In this document: positions 26,730 through 37,457 of the stretch, one piece after another | How positions within the stretch are numbered: the first letter of the stretch is position 1 | Layout: the number at the start of each line of letters is the position of its first letter | Translations under genes and position numbers: made by a program | From: Chrysochromulina tobinii | Taxonomy: Eukaryota > Haptophyta > Prymnesiales > Chrysochromulinaceae | Direction of reading: 5' to 3' | NCBI GenBank assembly: GCA_001275005.1 | Contig: JWZX01003274.1 | Location: 1-53,188, forward strand | DNA length: 53,188 bases | The notes under the pieces: model-generated | Told to the model about the DNA's origin: nothing | The model's database searches: none | The model's input: the letters and a program-made list of their open reading frames with translations, nothing else

Positions 26730-29008
26730 TCAGTCATAGATGGGGCAGAAGACGCCCATTCCCTCGCAAAAGATCCCTGGATCGTTAAAGCGTCGCCCCT
26801 GGTCTAGGCTCGCCATCGCCGCCATCTGGGCATCGCTGAGCACAAAGCCGTCCAGATCGAGATTCTCGACGAGGCGATCGGGTTTGGATGACTTGGGTAC
26901 AATCGACAGACCGCGCTGCAACGCCCACCGTAGCACCACCTGTGCTGGGCTCACACGGATCTCCGACGCCAACCCGACCACCGTCGGGTGCTGGAGTGCC
27001 GAGTCGCCGGCCGTCGCACCGCCCAGCTCGATGTACGATCCAGCGCCCAGAGGTGAGAAGCCCGTGACAGCGAGGCCGTTCTCGGCCGCATAGCGCAGGA
27101 GCTTAGGCTGTTGGAGGTACGGGTGCAGCTCCACCTGCAGCACCTCGGGAGCGATGGTTGCGTACGAGAGCAGATCCCGCAAGCCGGCCGTATTGAAATT
27201 GCAGACGCCAATATGCTTGGCTAGTCCTTTAGGGATGAGGCCCTCCATTGCCCGCCACGTCTCCGAGAGGGGCACGGGCTCGAGCTCCATCGTTGGCTTG
27301 GCGGCGCCGGGATCGAAGATCCATTCAGGTGGGTAGCGCGTCTCGAACGGCACGAACTTGAGCGAGATGGGGAAGTGGATGCTGCGAAGGTGTGAGTCGA
27401 TCGCAAGGACCATCACGGAGCAAGCCACGCGCCAGGGTGTGGCATCTGCATGCATATGAAAGCGCACGGCCCCCCTCACAGGTAAAGGTCGACGTAGTCA
27501 AGTCCAAGGTCAGCGAGTGTTTTGCGGCAGGCAGCCTCGACGTGCTCGACGGCATGGTACGTGTTCCACAGCTTAGATGTCACCCACAGCTCGTCGCGCG
27601 TCACCAGCCCCTCGGCCATAGCCCGCCTGATCCCCTCTCCCACCTGAACCTCGTTGCCGTAGTCGCAAGCCGAGTCAAGGTGACGATAGCCCGCGCGGAT
27701 CGCACATACGACAGTATCGGCGCACACGTCCTTGGGCACCTTCCATAGGCCGAGGCCGATGGCAGGCATCTTGGCACCACTTCGCAGCGTCAGGCTGCGT
27801 ATGGTTGGGGACAGCGCTCGTGTCAGCCCCGCGTGACCGCTTTCATCGGACGCGGTCCACGGCGGCAGGGCCGCTAATGGTAGGTCCTTGCCAGGCGGCG
27901 GTGCCCAGAGCGACGCGAGCACGCGACGAGGCCCCTCGTAAGATTGTCGTGAGTGGAGGGCCTTTCGGTTGTCGAGGAGTAGGACATCACCGGCCTGCCA
28001 AGGAAACGCGACGCAATGGTCGCGCAGGTACGCGCCAACGCTCTCGAGTGCCGCCCGTGCCTCCGCATCCAGCGCCGTCCCGTCACCGTACACCACCGCC
28101 TTGGCCGGGTCGTTACGGACGTCGATCCAGCCTTGCGTCGCGGCGACGACCGCGTTGAAGAACATCTCGCGGCCGGTGGCGTCGTGGTGCACGAGAGCGG
28201 GCATCCGTGGAGTCACAGTTCGCACGTCGCCGCCGTCGAGCCACGTGTACTCGATCCCCGCCGCCTCCATCGCCGCCTCCGCCTCCTCGCGACTATTCGC
28301 CATATACGATGCCCGCCAACCCTTGCCGAGGGGCGAGCTCGGGTCATTATGCTCGGGAAGCGTGCGCACATAGCGCACGCCGAGGCGGCGCAGGCGGTCA
28401 GCGACGGCCGAGTGGTGGGCTTGCAGGTGTTCCGCAACGGCGAAAGACGGGATGATCGGTGTCGCGCCGCCCGAGGCTGCCGGCCGCTCGCAGAAGAAGA
28501 ACACGTACGCCGGCGGCTCTATGCACTGTGCCATCTCGTGGTGGAAAGGGATGGGCTCCGAGGGCGGCGCCTCGTTGGCGGTGAAAACGCCCGGAGCGAC
28601 ATTCGTGCGCGGCGCCGCGCTGCATCCCATCGCAAACGGCCCGAGCTCGAGGTTCGATGCAAAGCGCGAAAAATCCATCGCTGTCGCAGAACCCCCGAAA
28701 CCTCGCAGCAGCACCGCATCGTACTTCTCGATGAGGGCCAGGAGCGCGCCACGATGAGCAGCACTCCATTCGGCGAGCGAAGCTGTCATCGCCTCGGCTG
28801 GAGCGATGGTCAACGGGAATGTTCGACCCTCAAAGCTGCGCTGCTCGGCGATGCTCACAGCTTTGCAGCCCACCGTAGCGGCTGCTCCATCGTCGTCCGC
28901 GTGCCCGGACGTAATGTGCTCGACGCGTCGAGCCCCTGCTGCAATCTCGTAAGCGTTCCGTGTGCGCGGCTTTACAGGTGCTGGCATATTTGGCGGAGGG
29001 GTCCGCAT
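26730..29008 (-). CDS. Fused 2-oxoglutarate dioxygenase (TauD-like) and aldo-keto reductase
   Basis: Two exons, 29008-27480 and 27381-26730, give 726 residues. Residues about 20-395 match the clavaminate-synthase-like TauD/TfdA group (plant At3g21360 type). They include LRGFGGSATAMDFSRF, PFHHEMAQ (Fe-binding H-x-E), DPSSPLGKGW, DVLLLDNRKALHSR (distal His) and GPRRVLASLW. From about 420 an aldo-keto reductase starts (SLTLRSGAKMPAIGLGLWKV) with the tetrad Asp and Tyr in HLDSACDYGNE, Lys in TSKLW and His in LIHFP; the cofactor loop is IVPKSSKPDR. The intron falls one residue before the catalytic His. No Met lies between the domains except inside the reductase's first strand, so one polypeptide is likely. 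A coupled oxidation and NADPH-dependent reduction is plausible; the substrate is unknown. Met at 28987 is an alternative start. Confidence 0.82.
27382..27479 (-). other. 98-nt GT-AG intron in the dioxygenase-reductase gene
   Basis: On the minus strand it starts GTGAGG and ends TTCGCAG. Splicing joins DYVDLYL to IHFPISLKFVPFE, exactly as in unspliced aldo-keto reductases, and restores frame (1529 + 652 = 2181 nt). Without it the frame stops at once. Confidence 0.92.
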
Positions 29009-29369
29009 GGCTCAAAATTTCGAGCCAGGCACGAGGACGTCTGACTGATTGGTTCTGGCGACCGGGTCGGGTCCTGGATTGCGCGAGAGGTAGCGATCGC
29101 TTTTAGGACGAGTTTTTGACGAAGCGCATAAATTGACGAAACACAAGGGCGCTGCGCGAGTTCGTCAGCTCTTTTTGGTTGACACCTGAGAGAGCCTCTA
29201 ACCCTCTCGCACTGCCTTGCATGCACCACGAATATATGAAGTTTTCGTCGTTGCGCCCGTAAAGAAGAGCGACCTTCCCGAAGGCACGGCGGGCGGCTAA
29301 GGGCGGCGGTCGACCCTTCGAACGTGAACGTGGACGTTGTGGTCCGGTGTGGCGTTGGGGAGCGTGTGA
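29009..29369. promoter_or_regulatory. Divergent promoter region, dioxygenase-reductase / large structural protein
   Basis: 361 bp between divergent starts. No TATA-like element or repeat stands out. If the plus gene starts at the later Met (about 29574), the region is longer. Confidence 0.35.
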
Positions 29370-32300
29370 ATGGTATTCGTTTCTCGGCGCGAACAGCGCA
29401 CATCCCCAACGGCGCGCTGGGCGAAGCTGAGGACCTATGCGAAATCGCTCGCGGCGGTGTGCATCACCTTGGCCGATTGTCCCAGCCTGAAGCCGCCAGA
29501 GCCGCCTCGCCGGGGCGGCAGCGTACAACAGCACTCTGGGTATATTGACAAGCTGCGCACTGGTGTCAAGGGCATGGGAGCTCTTGTTGCATTCGACATC
29601 AAGGCAAGCACACGGACAGCAGCAGTAGAGGCCGAGCAGTTGTTGGATGCGGGAGGCGTTGTGACCTCCGTTGACGATGCTGCTGACCTCGAAAAGACGG
29701 AGTACTGGCAGCAGGGCGATGCGAGCCTCGCGACCAAGGAGAAGATGGAAGCGCGGCAAGCGCTTCGGTATAACAAGCACGTGCTGGCAGCGCTGCAGCT
29801 GTACTGGGAAGCAGCACAGCGCAGCTTGCACTCGGGGGGTGACCCTTCCGCGAACGAGCTGCATCAGGAGGGCCATGCCCTTATGCTGCGGCGCATCTAC
29901 CGCGTGATGATCAAGGACTTCGACCCTGCAGATTGTGAGCGCTGCATCGCCGAGGACTGGGCTCGCGACGCCAAGGGAAAGGATCTGCTGACTCGTAAAG
30001 CATTCTGCGACGCGTTCTTCGAGCTGGCGGATACGTGGACGGCTGGCATCGACGCTCGTGAGTATGCGGCATTCTTGCGGACTCTCTTCGACTCTGTCAC
30101 CATCCAACGACAGGTCCGCGGACCCGACGGGCAGGTGATGATGGTCGCCTTTGTCTGGAAGGACGAGGTCGAGTGTGTGTTTGACGAAACGTACGCAGAG
30201 GAGGAGGAGGAGCAGGTCGAGGAGAGGAAGCCAGTGAAGATCGACGAGGGGCAGGTCGCCGTGATCCAGGAGAGCGGAGAAGTCGTCGAAGCCTCTTGTG
30301 CACCAAGCTCAACAAAGCAGGCTCCCGTCGCGATGAAGCCACCTCGGGTTGCCAAGGACGAGAGCGCCCCAGAGCCAAAAGTCGAACAGACTACAGGCGA
30401 AGCTGAACCCACCGAAGCTCCCGTCGCGAAGAAAAGGTCGCCGCGGAAGGCCAAGGAGAGCGCTCCGGACGCACCAGATGGCAACGTACAGCCAACCGAT
30501 AAGCCCGTGAAAGACTATCGCGCGAAGGCCAAAAAGAAGGGAAGCAAGAAGAAGAAGGACGAGGAGGAGACGAGCACTCAGAGTAAGGCAGTCATAGTTG
30601 TGCAGTCGATGCAACGTAAGAACAAGGCCGTGAAGAAGAAGAAGGAGCGCGAGAAGGCAGTCGTCACCATCACGAAGCATGCTGCCGCGAAGGCGGAGAA
30701 TGTCAAGAAGAAGCGTTCAACCCAGCCGGAAGGGCCGGTCTTGTCCGAGAGTCGGAACCGCGAAATGAACGGCGAAGGGAGTGGTGTCGCTGGTACGCGC
30801 GGGCAGTTGCAGTACTGGGCGCTCCGCAAGGGGCTACCGCCTCGGCTACAGGAAGTCTTTGATGAGCTCCCTACTCAGGATCAATTAGCGGTGGCCAAAC
30901 TCTCACAAGAAAAGCGACTCAAGTTCCTCCGCATCCAAGCCATCAATGTGGAGAGTTTCAACTTCACAACTGAGCAACGGGCTCAGCACGTCGAGGCGCG
31001 CAGAGGGCTTGATCCTCGTCTGCGAGCGGTGTTTGACGACCTGATGAGGGCCGATCAGCTCGTCGTCGCATTCATGACGCTTGAGAGGCGTGTACTCTTC
31101 CTCCAGCGGCGAGCAGACTTGATCGACCGCGGCTTCGGATGGGGGCTCAGAACACAAAGGCCGCTCCGTGAGCGCATGTTGCAGCGCGCTGTTCTCTGGG
31201 CGCAGGCCGAAGGCGGCGCGGTTCAGCACGCGATCAGCGCCGCTCTCTATCGAGCCTTCTCCCTAGGTCTTGGAACCGGTAAGGATGCTGCCAGCAAGGA
31301 CGGTACGATCGAGTCACCCTCGATTGGCGTCCAGATGGCGGGAACGGGGGCGCTCGAGCACGCCAAGTTGAGCCCACGCGGCTTTGCTTCTTACGCGGTT
31401 GGCGTCGGGTTCACTCGAGCCATCAAACGTGGTAGTGTCAAGGGGGGTGCAAGCAAAGGAGCCGGCGTGGACGCTGCTATCGCATCCTGGATGGGCGTCC
31501 CGGTAGCGCTTGAAGACGCTAAGTTCAGCCCACTCGCCTTCGCGTCTGCGCTGCGGCCCAACCGCGCAGCAGCAGCGCTGGGGCCGTTGGCAGTTGCTGC
31601 AGCGGCGCAGCAGAAGGCAGCTAGTTCCACGAGAGCTCCGGCACCGCCGGACGAGTTCCCTTGTACCTCGGTCACCAAGGAGATGCTTGACGGGGCGAGC
31701 CTACGCCGATTACTCTTCCAGACGGACCATGCGCCGTCACCCCCGCAGCTCCCACGACAAGAGCGCCCCCGGAGCTCGAGGCTGGCCCGGGGTCACGACG
31801 GTCCTCTTCCATCGCCACTCCACGCCTTCACGGCCTTCAGCAGTCTCAACTTCAGCAGTGGTGCTCGTCGGCATACAGGCATTGGGCCGGAAGGCAAGGT
31901 GATGATGACGTGCTCTCAAGCCGGCACTTTGCTTGAGCTGGATCGGCGTGCTCGATCCTCAAGCGTCCACTCGAAACTTTCGTTCCCACGGCCCACCATT
32001 GTCGACATAGACATCGACTCACCTCGGCCCATTGACGAAGTTGACGAAGCTCGCCGCCTCAGTACACCCTCTCCCAGGATCACCACCACTGCACCACCCA
32101 CCGACGAGGACGTCGACGAGTTGGTTGACCTGCAGCACGAGGCCCCGATGGGCCATGCCTTGGTTAGCGAAGATGGGCTCCTGCCTTTCATCCAAGCACT
32201 TGGACCTAGCCCTGGCACCTCGGTGCGCCGCCCTTCCGCCCTGCTCCCTACCATCCTTCCACGTTCAGCGCGCCCTACTACGGTACATCTAAGGACGAAT

Positions 32301-33260
32301 AGCGGATGTGCCGTCCAAAGCGGTGCATACCGACGGACGTGCGCCTATTCGACAAATACGTCGCTCTCCGTGTCTCCGCACTCCGCGCGCTTCCTGGCCC
32401 AGGGTGGACCCGCAGCGGTGGGCCGGAGTGGTGGGCAGACGGCTAAGAGCCGCATGGAACCACGAGTAGACGCTAGCGACGCGTCGGCCCTTTCCATCTC
32501 TCCAGGCCGACCCCCAGGTCGGCCTGAGTCGGCCATCAGGTACGCAGCCTTGAGCGGAATTAGCAGCCGTCGGGAGCTGCTCGCAGAGAGGAGGGGCGCG
32601 GAGGCACACGAAGGGGATGTGATTCTGAGTCGCCCTACCTCCCCACAAGCGCGGCCTATGGATCCAGCACTCATGTTTTACTGGAACCGGCCGGGAAGCC
32701 CCGTGGGTGGGTTGCTTCCGGAACGCCGAGCAAAGTCCCCCCGGGCGCCGAATGAGGAGCCCTCGGCGGCGGATGCTGGAGCGTTGTTGCTGCGTGTGGC
32801 TCACTACGCACACGGCGTGAAGATGAGCGTACCACCTGCGCCACCAGAGACGTTGTACAGCGTGGATCTGGAGATGCAAAGCCCTCTCCACACATGCACA
32901 ACATTCTTGGACGAGTGGCGTTTTGCGCGAGACGAGCTGCACTCGCCGCTCTATCCTCAGCCAACGTCGTTCACCGAGCCTGCTCCAGCGGCCTCTCTCA
33001 CATCCGAATCAGTGGTGAGCTTCTTCGAGACCTCCGAGAAGCGGCAACGAGAAGCCATGCTCAAGACAACCGCAGCAGAGATCGCCGCAGAGATCGCAGC
33101 AGCGGCGATAGAAGAGGATTCGTGCGTGCAGATGGATGTCGAGCCGCTGTGGCAGCGACATCTCAGAAATCATGCACTACGGCAGGGCCTCCCTGATCAT
33201 GACCTTGATGCTCGTCATCAGCTCTTGCTCGGCAAACTAGCTGCGTGGAAGCCAGACTGA
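29370..33260 (+). CDS. Large basic protein with EF-hand-like helical domain
   Basis: 1296 residues. The first 75 residues look weakly conserved; MGALVAFDIK near residue 69 is an alternative start. Residues about 140-235 (RRIYRVMIKDFDPADCERCI through KAFCDAFFELADTWTAGIDA to EYAAFLRTLF) resemble an EF-hand-like helical domain common in large proteins of flagellated protists. A Lys-rich disordered stretch follows (about 300-460). Then come two related helical repeats (about 476-525 and 530-590), one with LPPRLQEVFDELPTQDQL and the other with LDPRLRAVFDDLMRADQL. Two shorter repeats contain LSPRGFAS and FSPLAFAS. The C-terminal 700 residues are mostly disordered, closing with a helical end (HQLLLGKLAAWKPD). 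Flagellar or cytoskeletal association is a guess from domain type. Confidence 0.65.
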   Translation: MVFVSRREQRTSPTARWAKLRTYAKSLAAVCITLADCPSLKPPEPPRRGGSVQQHSGYIDKLRTGVKGMGALVAFDIKASTRTAAVEAEQLLDAGGVVTSVDDAADLEKTEYWQQGDASLATKEKMEARQALRYNKHVLAALQLYWEAAQRSLHSGGDPSANELHQEGHALMLRRIYRVMIKDFDPADCERCIAEDWARDAKGKDLLTRKAFCDAFFELADTWTAGIDAREYAAFLRTLFDSVTIQRQVRGPDGQVMMVAFVWKDEVECVFDETYAEEEEEQVEERKPVKIDEGQVAVIQESGEVVEASCAPSSTKQAPVAMKPPRVAKDESAPEPKVEQTTGEAEPTEAPVAKKRSPRKAKESAPDAPDGNVQPTDKPVKDYRAKAKKKGSKKKKDEEETSTQSKAVIVVQSMQRKNKAVKKKKEREKAVVTITKHAAAKAENVKKKRSTQPEGPVLSESRNREMNGEGSGVAGTRGQLQYWALRKGLPPRLQEVFDELPTQDQLAVAKLSQEKRLKFLRIQAINVESFNFTTEQRAQHVEARRGLDPRLRAVFDDLMRADQLVVAFMTLERRVLFLQRRADLIDRGFGWGLRTQRPLRERMLQRAVLWAQAEGGAVQHAISAALYRAFSLGLGTGKDAASKDGTIESPSIGVQMAGTGALEHAKLSPRGFASYAVGVGFTRAIKRGSVKGGASKGAGVDAAIASWMGVPVALEDAKFSPLAFASALRPNRAAAALGPLAVAAAAQQKAASSTRAPAPPDEFPCTSVTKEMLDGASLRRLLFQTDHAPSPPQLPRQERPRSSRLARGHDGPLPSPLHAFTAFSSLNFSSGARRHTGIGPEGKVMMTCSQAGTLLELDRRARSSSVHSKLSFPRPTIVDIDIDSPRPIDEVDEARRLSTPSPRITTTAPPTDEDVDELVDLQHEAPMGHALVSEDGLLPFIQALGPSPGTSVRRPSALLPTILPRSARPTTVHLRTNSGCAVQSGAYRRTCAYSTNTSLSVSPHSARFLAQGGPAAVGRSGGQTAKSRMEPRVDASDASALSISPGRPPGRPESAIRYAALSGISSRRELLAERRGAEAHEGDVILSRPTSPQARPMDPALMFYWNRPGSPVGGLLPERRAKSPRAPNEEPSAADAGALLLRVAHYAHGVKMSVPPAPPETLYSVDLEMQSPLHTCTTFLDEWRFARDELHSPLYPQPTSFTEPAPAASLTSESVVSFFETSEKRQREAMLKTTAAEIAAEIAAAAIEEDSCVQMDVEPLWQRHLRNHALRQGLPDHDLDARHQLLLGKLAAWKPD

Positions 33261-33489
33261 AATACATGCACTGATTCTGGTATCACGCGTCTGTAGAGGG
33301 GTATTCTTTGCGACTGTGAATCGGGTTCAATTGTACAATGTAATGTCCCAATCTCGCCGAGTCTCGCCGAACGGAATGCATGCTTCCGAAATTTGTGGAA
33401 ACTGGCTGTGCAGAAACTGGCGACGCGTGGAAGAGATAGTCTCGCAGCACGCACACACGCTGCACAAGCAGCCAGTCACGTTCCAAGTA

Positions 33490-36400
33490 ATGCCGCCAAG
33501 CTTGAGTGTAGGCGACACCGAAGAGCTGAAGCGGAAATCTGCCCATCAGCTCATGCAACTGAGCCAGCTGCTGATGGCGCGCGATCGAGAGCTCGAGGAA
33601 CTCAACGAAATGGTGTCCCTTCTCAAGTCCCAATTGGGCATCTCAGGTGCCGAGGATGCAAAGGAGGTGCTGAAGGCCATCGAGGCCCATGTTCGAGCAA
33701 CCGAGGGCAAGCTGCAGCAAGCGGTACGGGAGACTGAAGTGCTCAAGCAAGGGGAGGAGGCGGCGGAACAGTCCGTGGCCGAGGCTATGGCAGCCGTTGA
33801 GAAGGTGGTTGCGACGGCAGAGGCGGCCGCAGCAAAGGCGATCGCTGCGGCGGAGAAACGGGCTACGGATGCGGCGGCTGATGCGGCCGCTGCGGTCGCC
33901 GCGGCGGAGGAGGGCGCAGCAAAGGCGATCGCTGCGGCGGAGGTTTGGGCAGATGAAGAGATCCAAGAGGCCAAGGAGAAGGCCGAGGAGCTCGTACGCC
34001 AGGCCCAGGCCGAGGCAGCCGCACGCCGGGGCGATCTCGAGAAGGTCCAGAGCAGTGCCCAGAGCGCGCTGGAGCAGCAGAATAAGTTCCTCAAGCAGTC
34101 TGAGGATGCGCTCACACGGACGCAGCAAAAGCTCAAGAGAGCCGACGGCACCCGCTCGTTGCTGAAGAAGCGCGACGAGCTCATGCGGATTCAGGAGGCC
34201 ATCCATCGGCTTCAGGCGATGGATATGGTGCCCCGGCTGGAGCCCGCGCCGGTACCCGATGAGCCCGAGGAGAAGGAGGAGTACGAGGACGACGAGGACG
34301 AGGACGACGAGGACGACGAGGACGACGAGGACGACGACGAGGAGGACGACGACGACGAGGAGGAGGAGGAGGAGGAGAACAGCGACAATCCGGTGAGGCC
34401 CCGACCCCTGCCGCGCTTGGCCCCACAACTTGGCTTGCGCCACTGGCGCCTTGGTACTCTCCCCCATCGTACCCCTCGTACCCTCCCCCCTCGTACCTAC
34501 CTCGTACCCTCCCCCATCTCACTGAGCGTGTGAGGTGCGCTCCCGCCTTGTTTGCAGGCGGACGACCTTCTGGCGACGCTGATGGCGAAGCAGCAGGAGC
34601 TCCTGCGCATGCGCCAGGCCATCTCCGAGCTGCGCCAGCTGCACGATGGCGAGCCCGCGCCTGCGCCCGCGGCCGCGGCGGCGGAGGAGGAGGAAGAGGA
34701 GGCAGAGGAAGGCGCGGAGGATGAGGCGGCGCTGCTGCAGGAGCTGCTGCAGAAGCGCGCGGAGCTGCAACGCATGCAGGCGGCCATCCAGCAGCAGGTG
34801 GAGATGCGAGCGACCACGCTGGAAGAGGCCAAGGAGGAGTACAAGCGCAAGGGGCAGGAGACCCGCGAGGCGATCGAAGGGCAGAAGAATCAGATTAAGG
34901 AGCTTCAGCAGAGGGTGAAGAGCGAGGTAGCCAAGACCGCGGCAGCCCGTGCCGAGGAAAGAGAGGCTGCAGCGAAGGCGGTGGCGGCGGCGGAGGCGGC
35001 CGCAGTGCTGAAGGTTGCTGCGGCGGCGGAGGCTGCAGCGAAGGCAGTTGCCATAAATGAGGCCGCCGGATCGCACTACTTCGCTGCAGCTGAGGCAGCC
35101 GCAGCGAAGAAAATTGCCGCAGCTGAGGCGGCGGCAGCTGAGGCGGTGGCGGTGGCGGAGGCGGGGGCAACGCAGGCAGCGGCCAATGCGGCGCAGGCGG
35201 TGGCTGCTGCGGAGGCAGCCGCAGCGCAGGCACTGGCGCAGGCGGCACAGAGCGTGCGGGGTCAGCTGGAGGAGAAACTAGAGGTGACCCTTTCGGCCAA
35301 GAACGCGCAGATCGACGCTCTGCGATTGGAGCTGAACCAAGCGACCAGGAGCGCGCAGGCCGAGACGCTGCGGCTAGAGCTGAGCCAGACCACACAGATC
35401 GACGCGCTGCGATTGGAGCTGGCCCAAGCGGAGGCGCGGCATGCATCGGCTAGCCGGCTGCTCGAGGCGCGGGTGGTCCAGGTGATGGAGGATGCGGCGT
35501 ATGAGGTGGCCAGCATGCGCGCGCTCGTGGACGCGGCGCACAGCGATGCGCGCGAGTCCGTCAAGCTTGGCTTGCTCGAGGCTCAGGAGGCAGCGCTGCG
35601 CCTCGCACGCCAGCTCGACGTAGCTCTGGGAAGGGCACCTTTGGCGGAGGCGGAGTTGATCACGCAGTTTGAGCGGGCGAATGCTGCGCTGCTGATGCCT
35701 GCTGGGAGCGGGCACGCGTTCCTCGCGCACCAAAGTCACCCGGCGCTCGTGCACAAGATCGGCAAGGAGAACGACGAGGGCGATGGGCTGCCCGATACGC
35801 TTGTCTTTCAGAGCATGAAGGCGACACGTCTCACCCAGAGGCGTGCTTCGCTCGACTTCGAGGCCGAAGGGGTGCCGAACGAATCTGTCGTTGCGACGGC
35901 TATTTCGAATACAGCCGCTGCGTCGGCTGATACCGATCCGGCCTCGGCAGGCCCATCTCCTGCTTGGTCCGCGGCTGCGGCCGACCGCCTCCGGTCCGAG
36001 ACGGTTGATGCTCAGCCATCGGGTCTGAATCTGCCCAGCGCGAGGGCCATCGACTGGGGGGAGCCTTCGGACGACGACGAGGTCGGGGACGAGGCGCACT
36101 CTCATGCGACACAGAAGAAGAACGCCACGCGTCTTGGCGATTTGGAGGCGGCGCAAATTGAACTCGCACAGAGGAACGCAACGCGCCTGGCCGATGCACA
36201 GGCGGCTCGAATTGAAGCCACGTGGACCGCACAGAGAAATGCAGAGCGCATCACCATCGCCGCACAGAGGAATGCAGCGCGCATGTCCGAGTTGCGGGCG
36301 GCGCTTGCGCAAGCGGTCGAGGCCGAGGACTACGACAGGGCAGCCGAGCTGCAGCCTCAGATTCATGAGCTGCGTTTGGCGACAATCGACCTTGCTACAA

Positions 36401-36603
36401 GAGAGGGTGCAGCTGTCGCGGCAACTGCACCACCCGCAGCGGCGTCGAGCGCCGCGGGCGTAAATGTCGCCACGGTGGCTGATGGAAACGTTGTCTCCAA
36501 GCCCAAGCCACTCGACAAGCCGCCCGTACAAATGTGCTCGACGTTTGACCATGGTCCGCAGCAGCGTCAAGGAGCAGGACTCGCGCTACAGAGCATGGAC
36601 TGA
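33490..36603 (+). CDS. Coiled-coil protein with acidic block and UVR-like motif
   Basis: Two exons, 33490-34392 and 34558-36603, give 982 residues. The ATG at 33490 (MPPSLSVGDTEELKRKSAHQ) is preferred; upstream Met codons at 33343 and 33376 are in frame. Residues about 15-240 are Ala-rich coiled coil. A helical unit with KKRDELMRIQEAIHRLQ precedes a long Asp/Glu block. After the intron the unit recurs twice (AKQQELLRMRQAISELRQ and LQKRAELQRMQAAIQQQ). More coiled coil, a disordered region and four QRNAxR-type repeats follow. Near the end, LRAALAQAVEAEDYDRAAEL matches the UVR motif found in UvrB/UvrC and in many scaffold proteins. No catalytic domain is seen. Likely a filamentous scaffold. Confidence 0.68.
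34393..34557 (+). other. 165-nt GT-AG intron with internal repeats
   Basis: Starts GTGAGG, ends TTTGCAG. Splicing joins NSDNP to ADDLLATLMAKQQ and aligns two copies of a protein repeat. From 34454 to 34519 a unit of the form TCGTACCCTCCCCCATC recurs about three times, giving a long pyrimidine-rich stretch. The intron is a multiple of three but contains an in-frame stop (34531-34533). Confidence 0.8.
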
Positions 36604-36983
36604 GATGTGATACTCCGGAGTAAATGTAAGTTGTGAGTCGAGTGGGAGTACTGAGGACTGTGAGGGGTTGTCGGGGGGCACGAAGACGCGAGAGGCGAGC
36701 GCAACGGAGTTAGGGCGGCAACGTGAGTTGTACAGAGAAAGGGTTACTCTTCGAGTTACGACGTTATAACGACACTTACAGTACTTACAGTCTCCGACCG
36801 TCATGCTCGACCCACGACCGTACTCGTCGTACCAGCTCGGCTTCGTGATGTACATCCTGGGTTGCCTGGAACGGCACGGATCGCGGAGTGAACGCGAAGA
36901 TGTGTTGAAAGAGCAGGGAGCCGCTTGACGCCCATGCTACGCACACGAGAGCCGGGCTCTCCGCCCTGCTCACGGCGTCCTGT
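36604..36983. other. Convergent intergenic region
   Basis: 380 bp between converging stops, with mixed composition and a short TTACAGTACTTACAG direct repeat at 36776-36790. No gene recognised. Confidence 0.5.
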
Positions 36984-37457
36984 TCACTCGACCACGCAGG
37001 TTGCCTTGGCGGGGGCCTCGACCACGGGCTCCTTGGGCTCGGCCTCGACGCCCTCCTTGGCCTCGTTGACGTCGGCATCCTTGGCGGTGGCCTGCTCTAC
37101 CACGGGCTCCTTGGGCTCGGCCTCGACACCTTCCTTCGCCTCGTTGATGTCGGCGTCCTTGGCGGGGGCCTGCTCGACCACGGGCTCCTTGGGCTCGGCC
37201 TCGGCCTCGACACCCTCCTTCGCCTCGTTGATGTCGGCGTCCTTGAGGTCGGTGTCGGTGGACACGGGAGCCTCCGTCTCTTGCTTCTCCTGGTCCTCCT
37301 TCGCCTCCTTCGCCTTCTTCTCTGGCGACTCTTTCTTCTCCTTGCCCTCGTCGGGAGCGTCACGCTTCTTGGGCTCCGCATCCTTGCCAGGCGACGGCGC
37401 GTTGGTGTCGTTGATGTTCTTGAGCGCGTCAGTGGGAATCTGGACCATGGTCGCCAT
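36984..37457 (-). CDS. Small acidic/lysine-rich repeat protein
   Basis: 157 residues from the ATG at 37457 (MATMVQIPTDALKNIND); an alternative Met lies three codons later. The frame stays open another 100 codons upstream, but that part is Pro/His/Arg-rich, unlike the rest. A Lys/Glu-rich segment is followed by three tandem copies of a 26-28 residue unit (DADINEAKEGVEAEPKEPVV type), then the end APAKATCVVE. It is predicted to be wholly disordered and highly charged. No family recognised; hydrophilic stress-protection or chromatin-associated proteins have similar composition. It is divergent from the ARM/ADP-ribosyltransferase gene. Confidence 0.6.
   Translation of the reverse strand: MATMVQIPTDALKNINDTNAPSPGKDAEPKKRDAPDEGKEKKESPEKKAKEAKEDQEKQETEAPVSTDTDLKDADINEAKEGVEAEAEPKEPVVEQAPAKDADINEAKEGVEAEPKEPVVEQATAKDADVNEAKEGVEAEPKEPVVEAPAKATCVVE

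Noticed and set aside
29103-30107. 334-codon minus-strand frame
   Set aside because: Antisense to the EF-hand-like region of the large plus-strand gene; no domain seen.
34393-34551. Reading the coiled-coil gene as two separate proteins (stop at 34533, restart at 34552)
   Set aside because: The second frame would start at a TTG inside a TTTGCAG acceptor. A GTGAGG donor is present and splicing aligns protein repeats, so one spliced gene is better.
35374-36570. 398-codon minus-strand frame
   Set aside because: Antisense to the coiled-coil/UVR gene and Arg-rich, a typical shadow.
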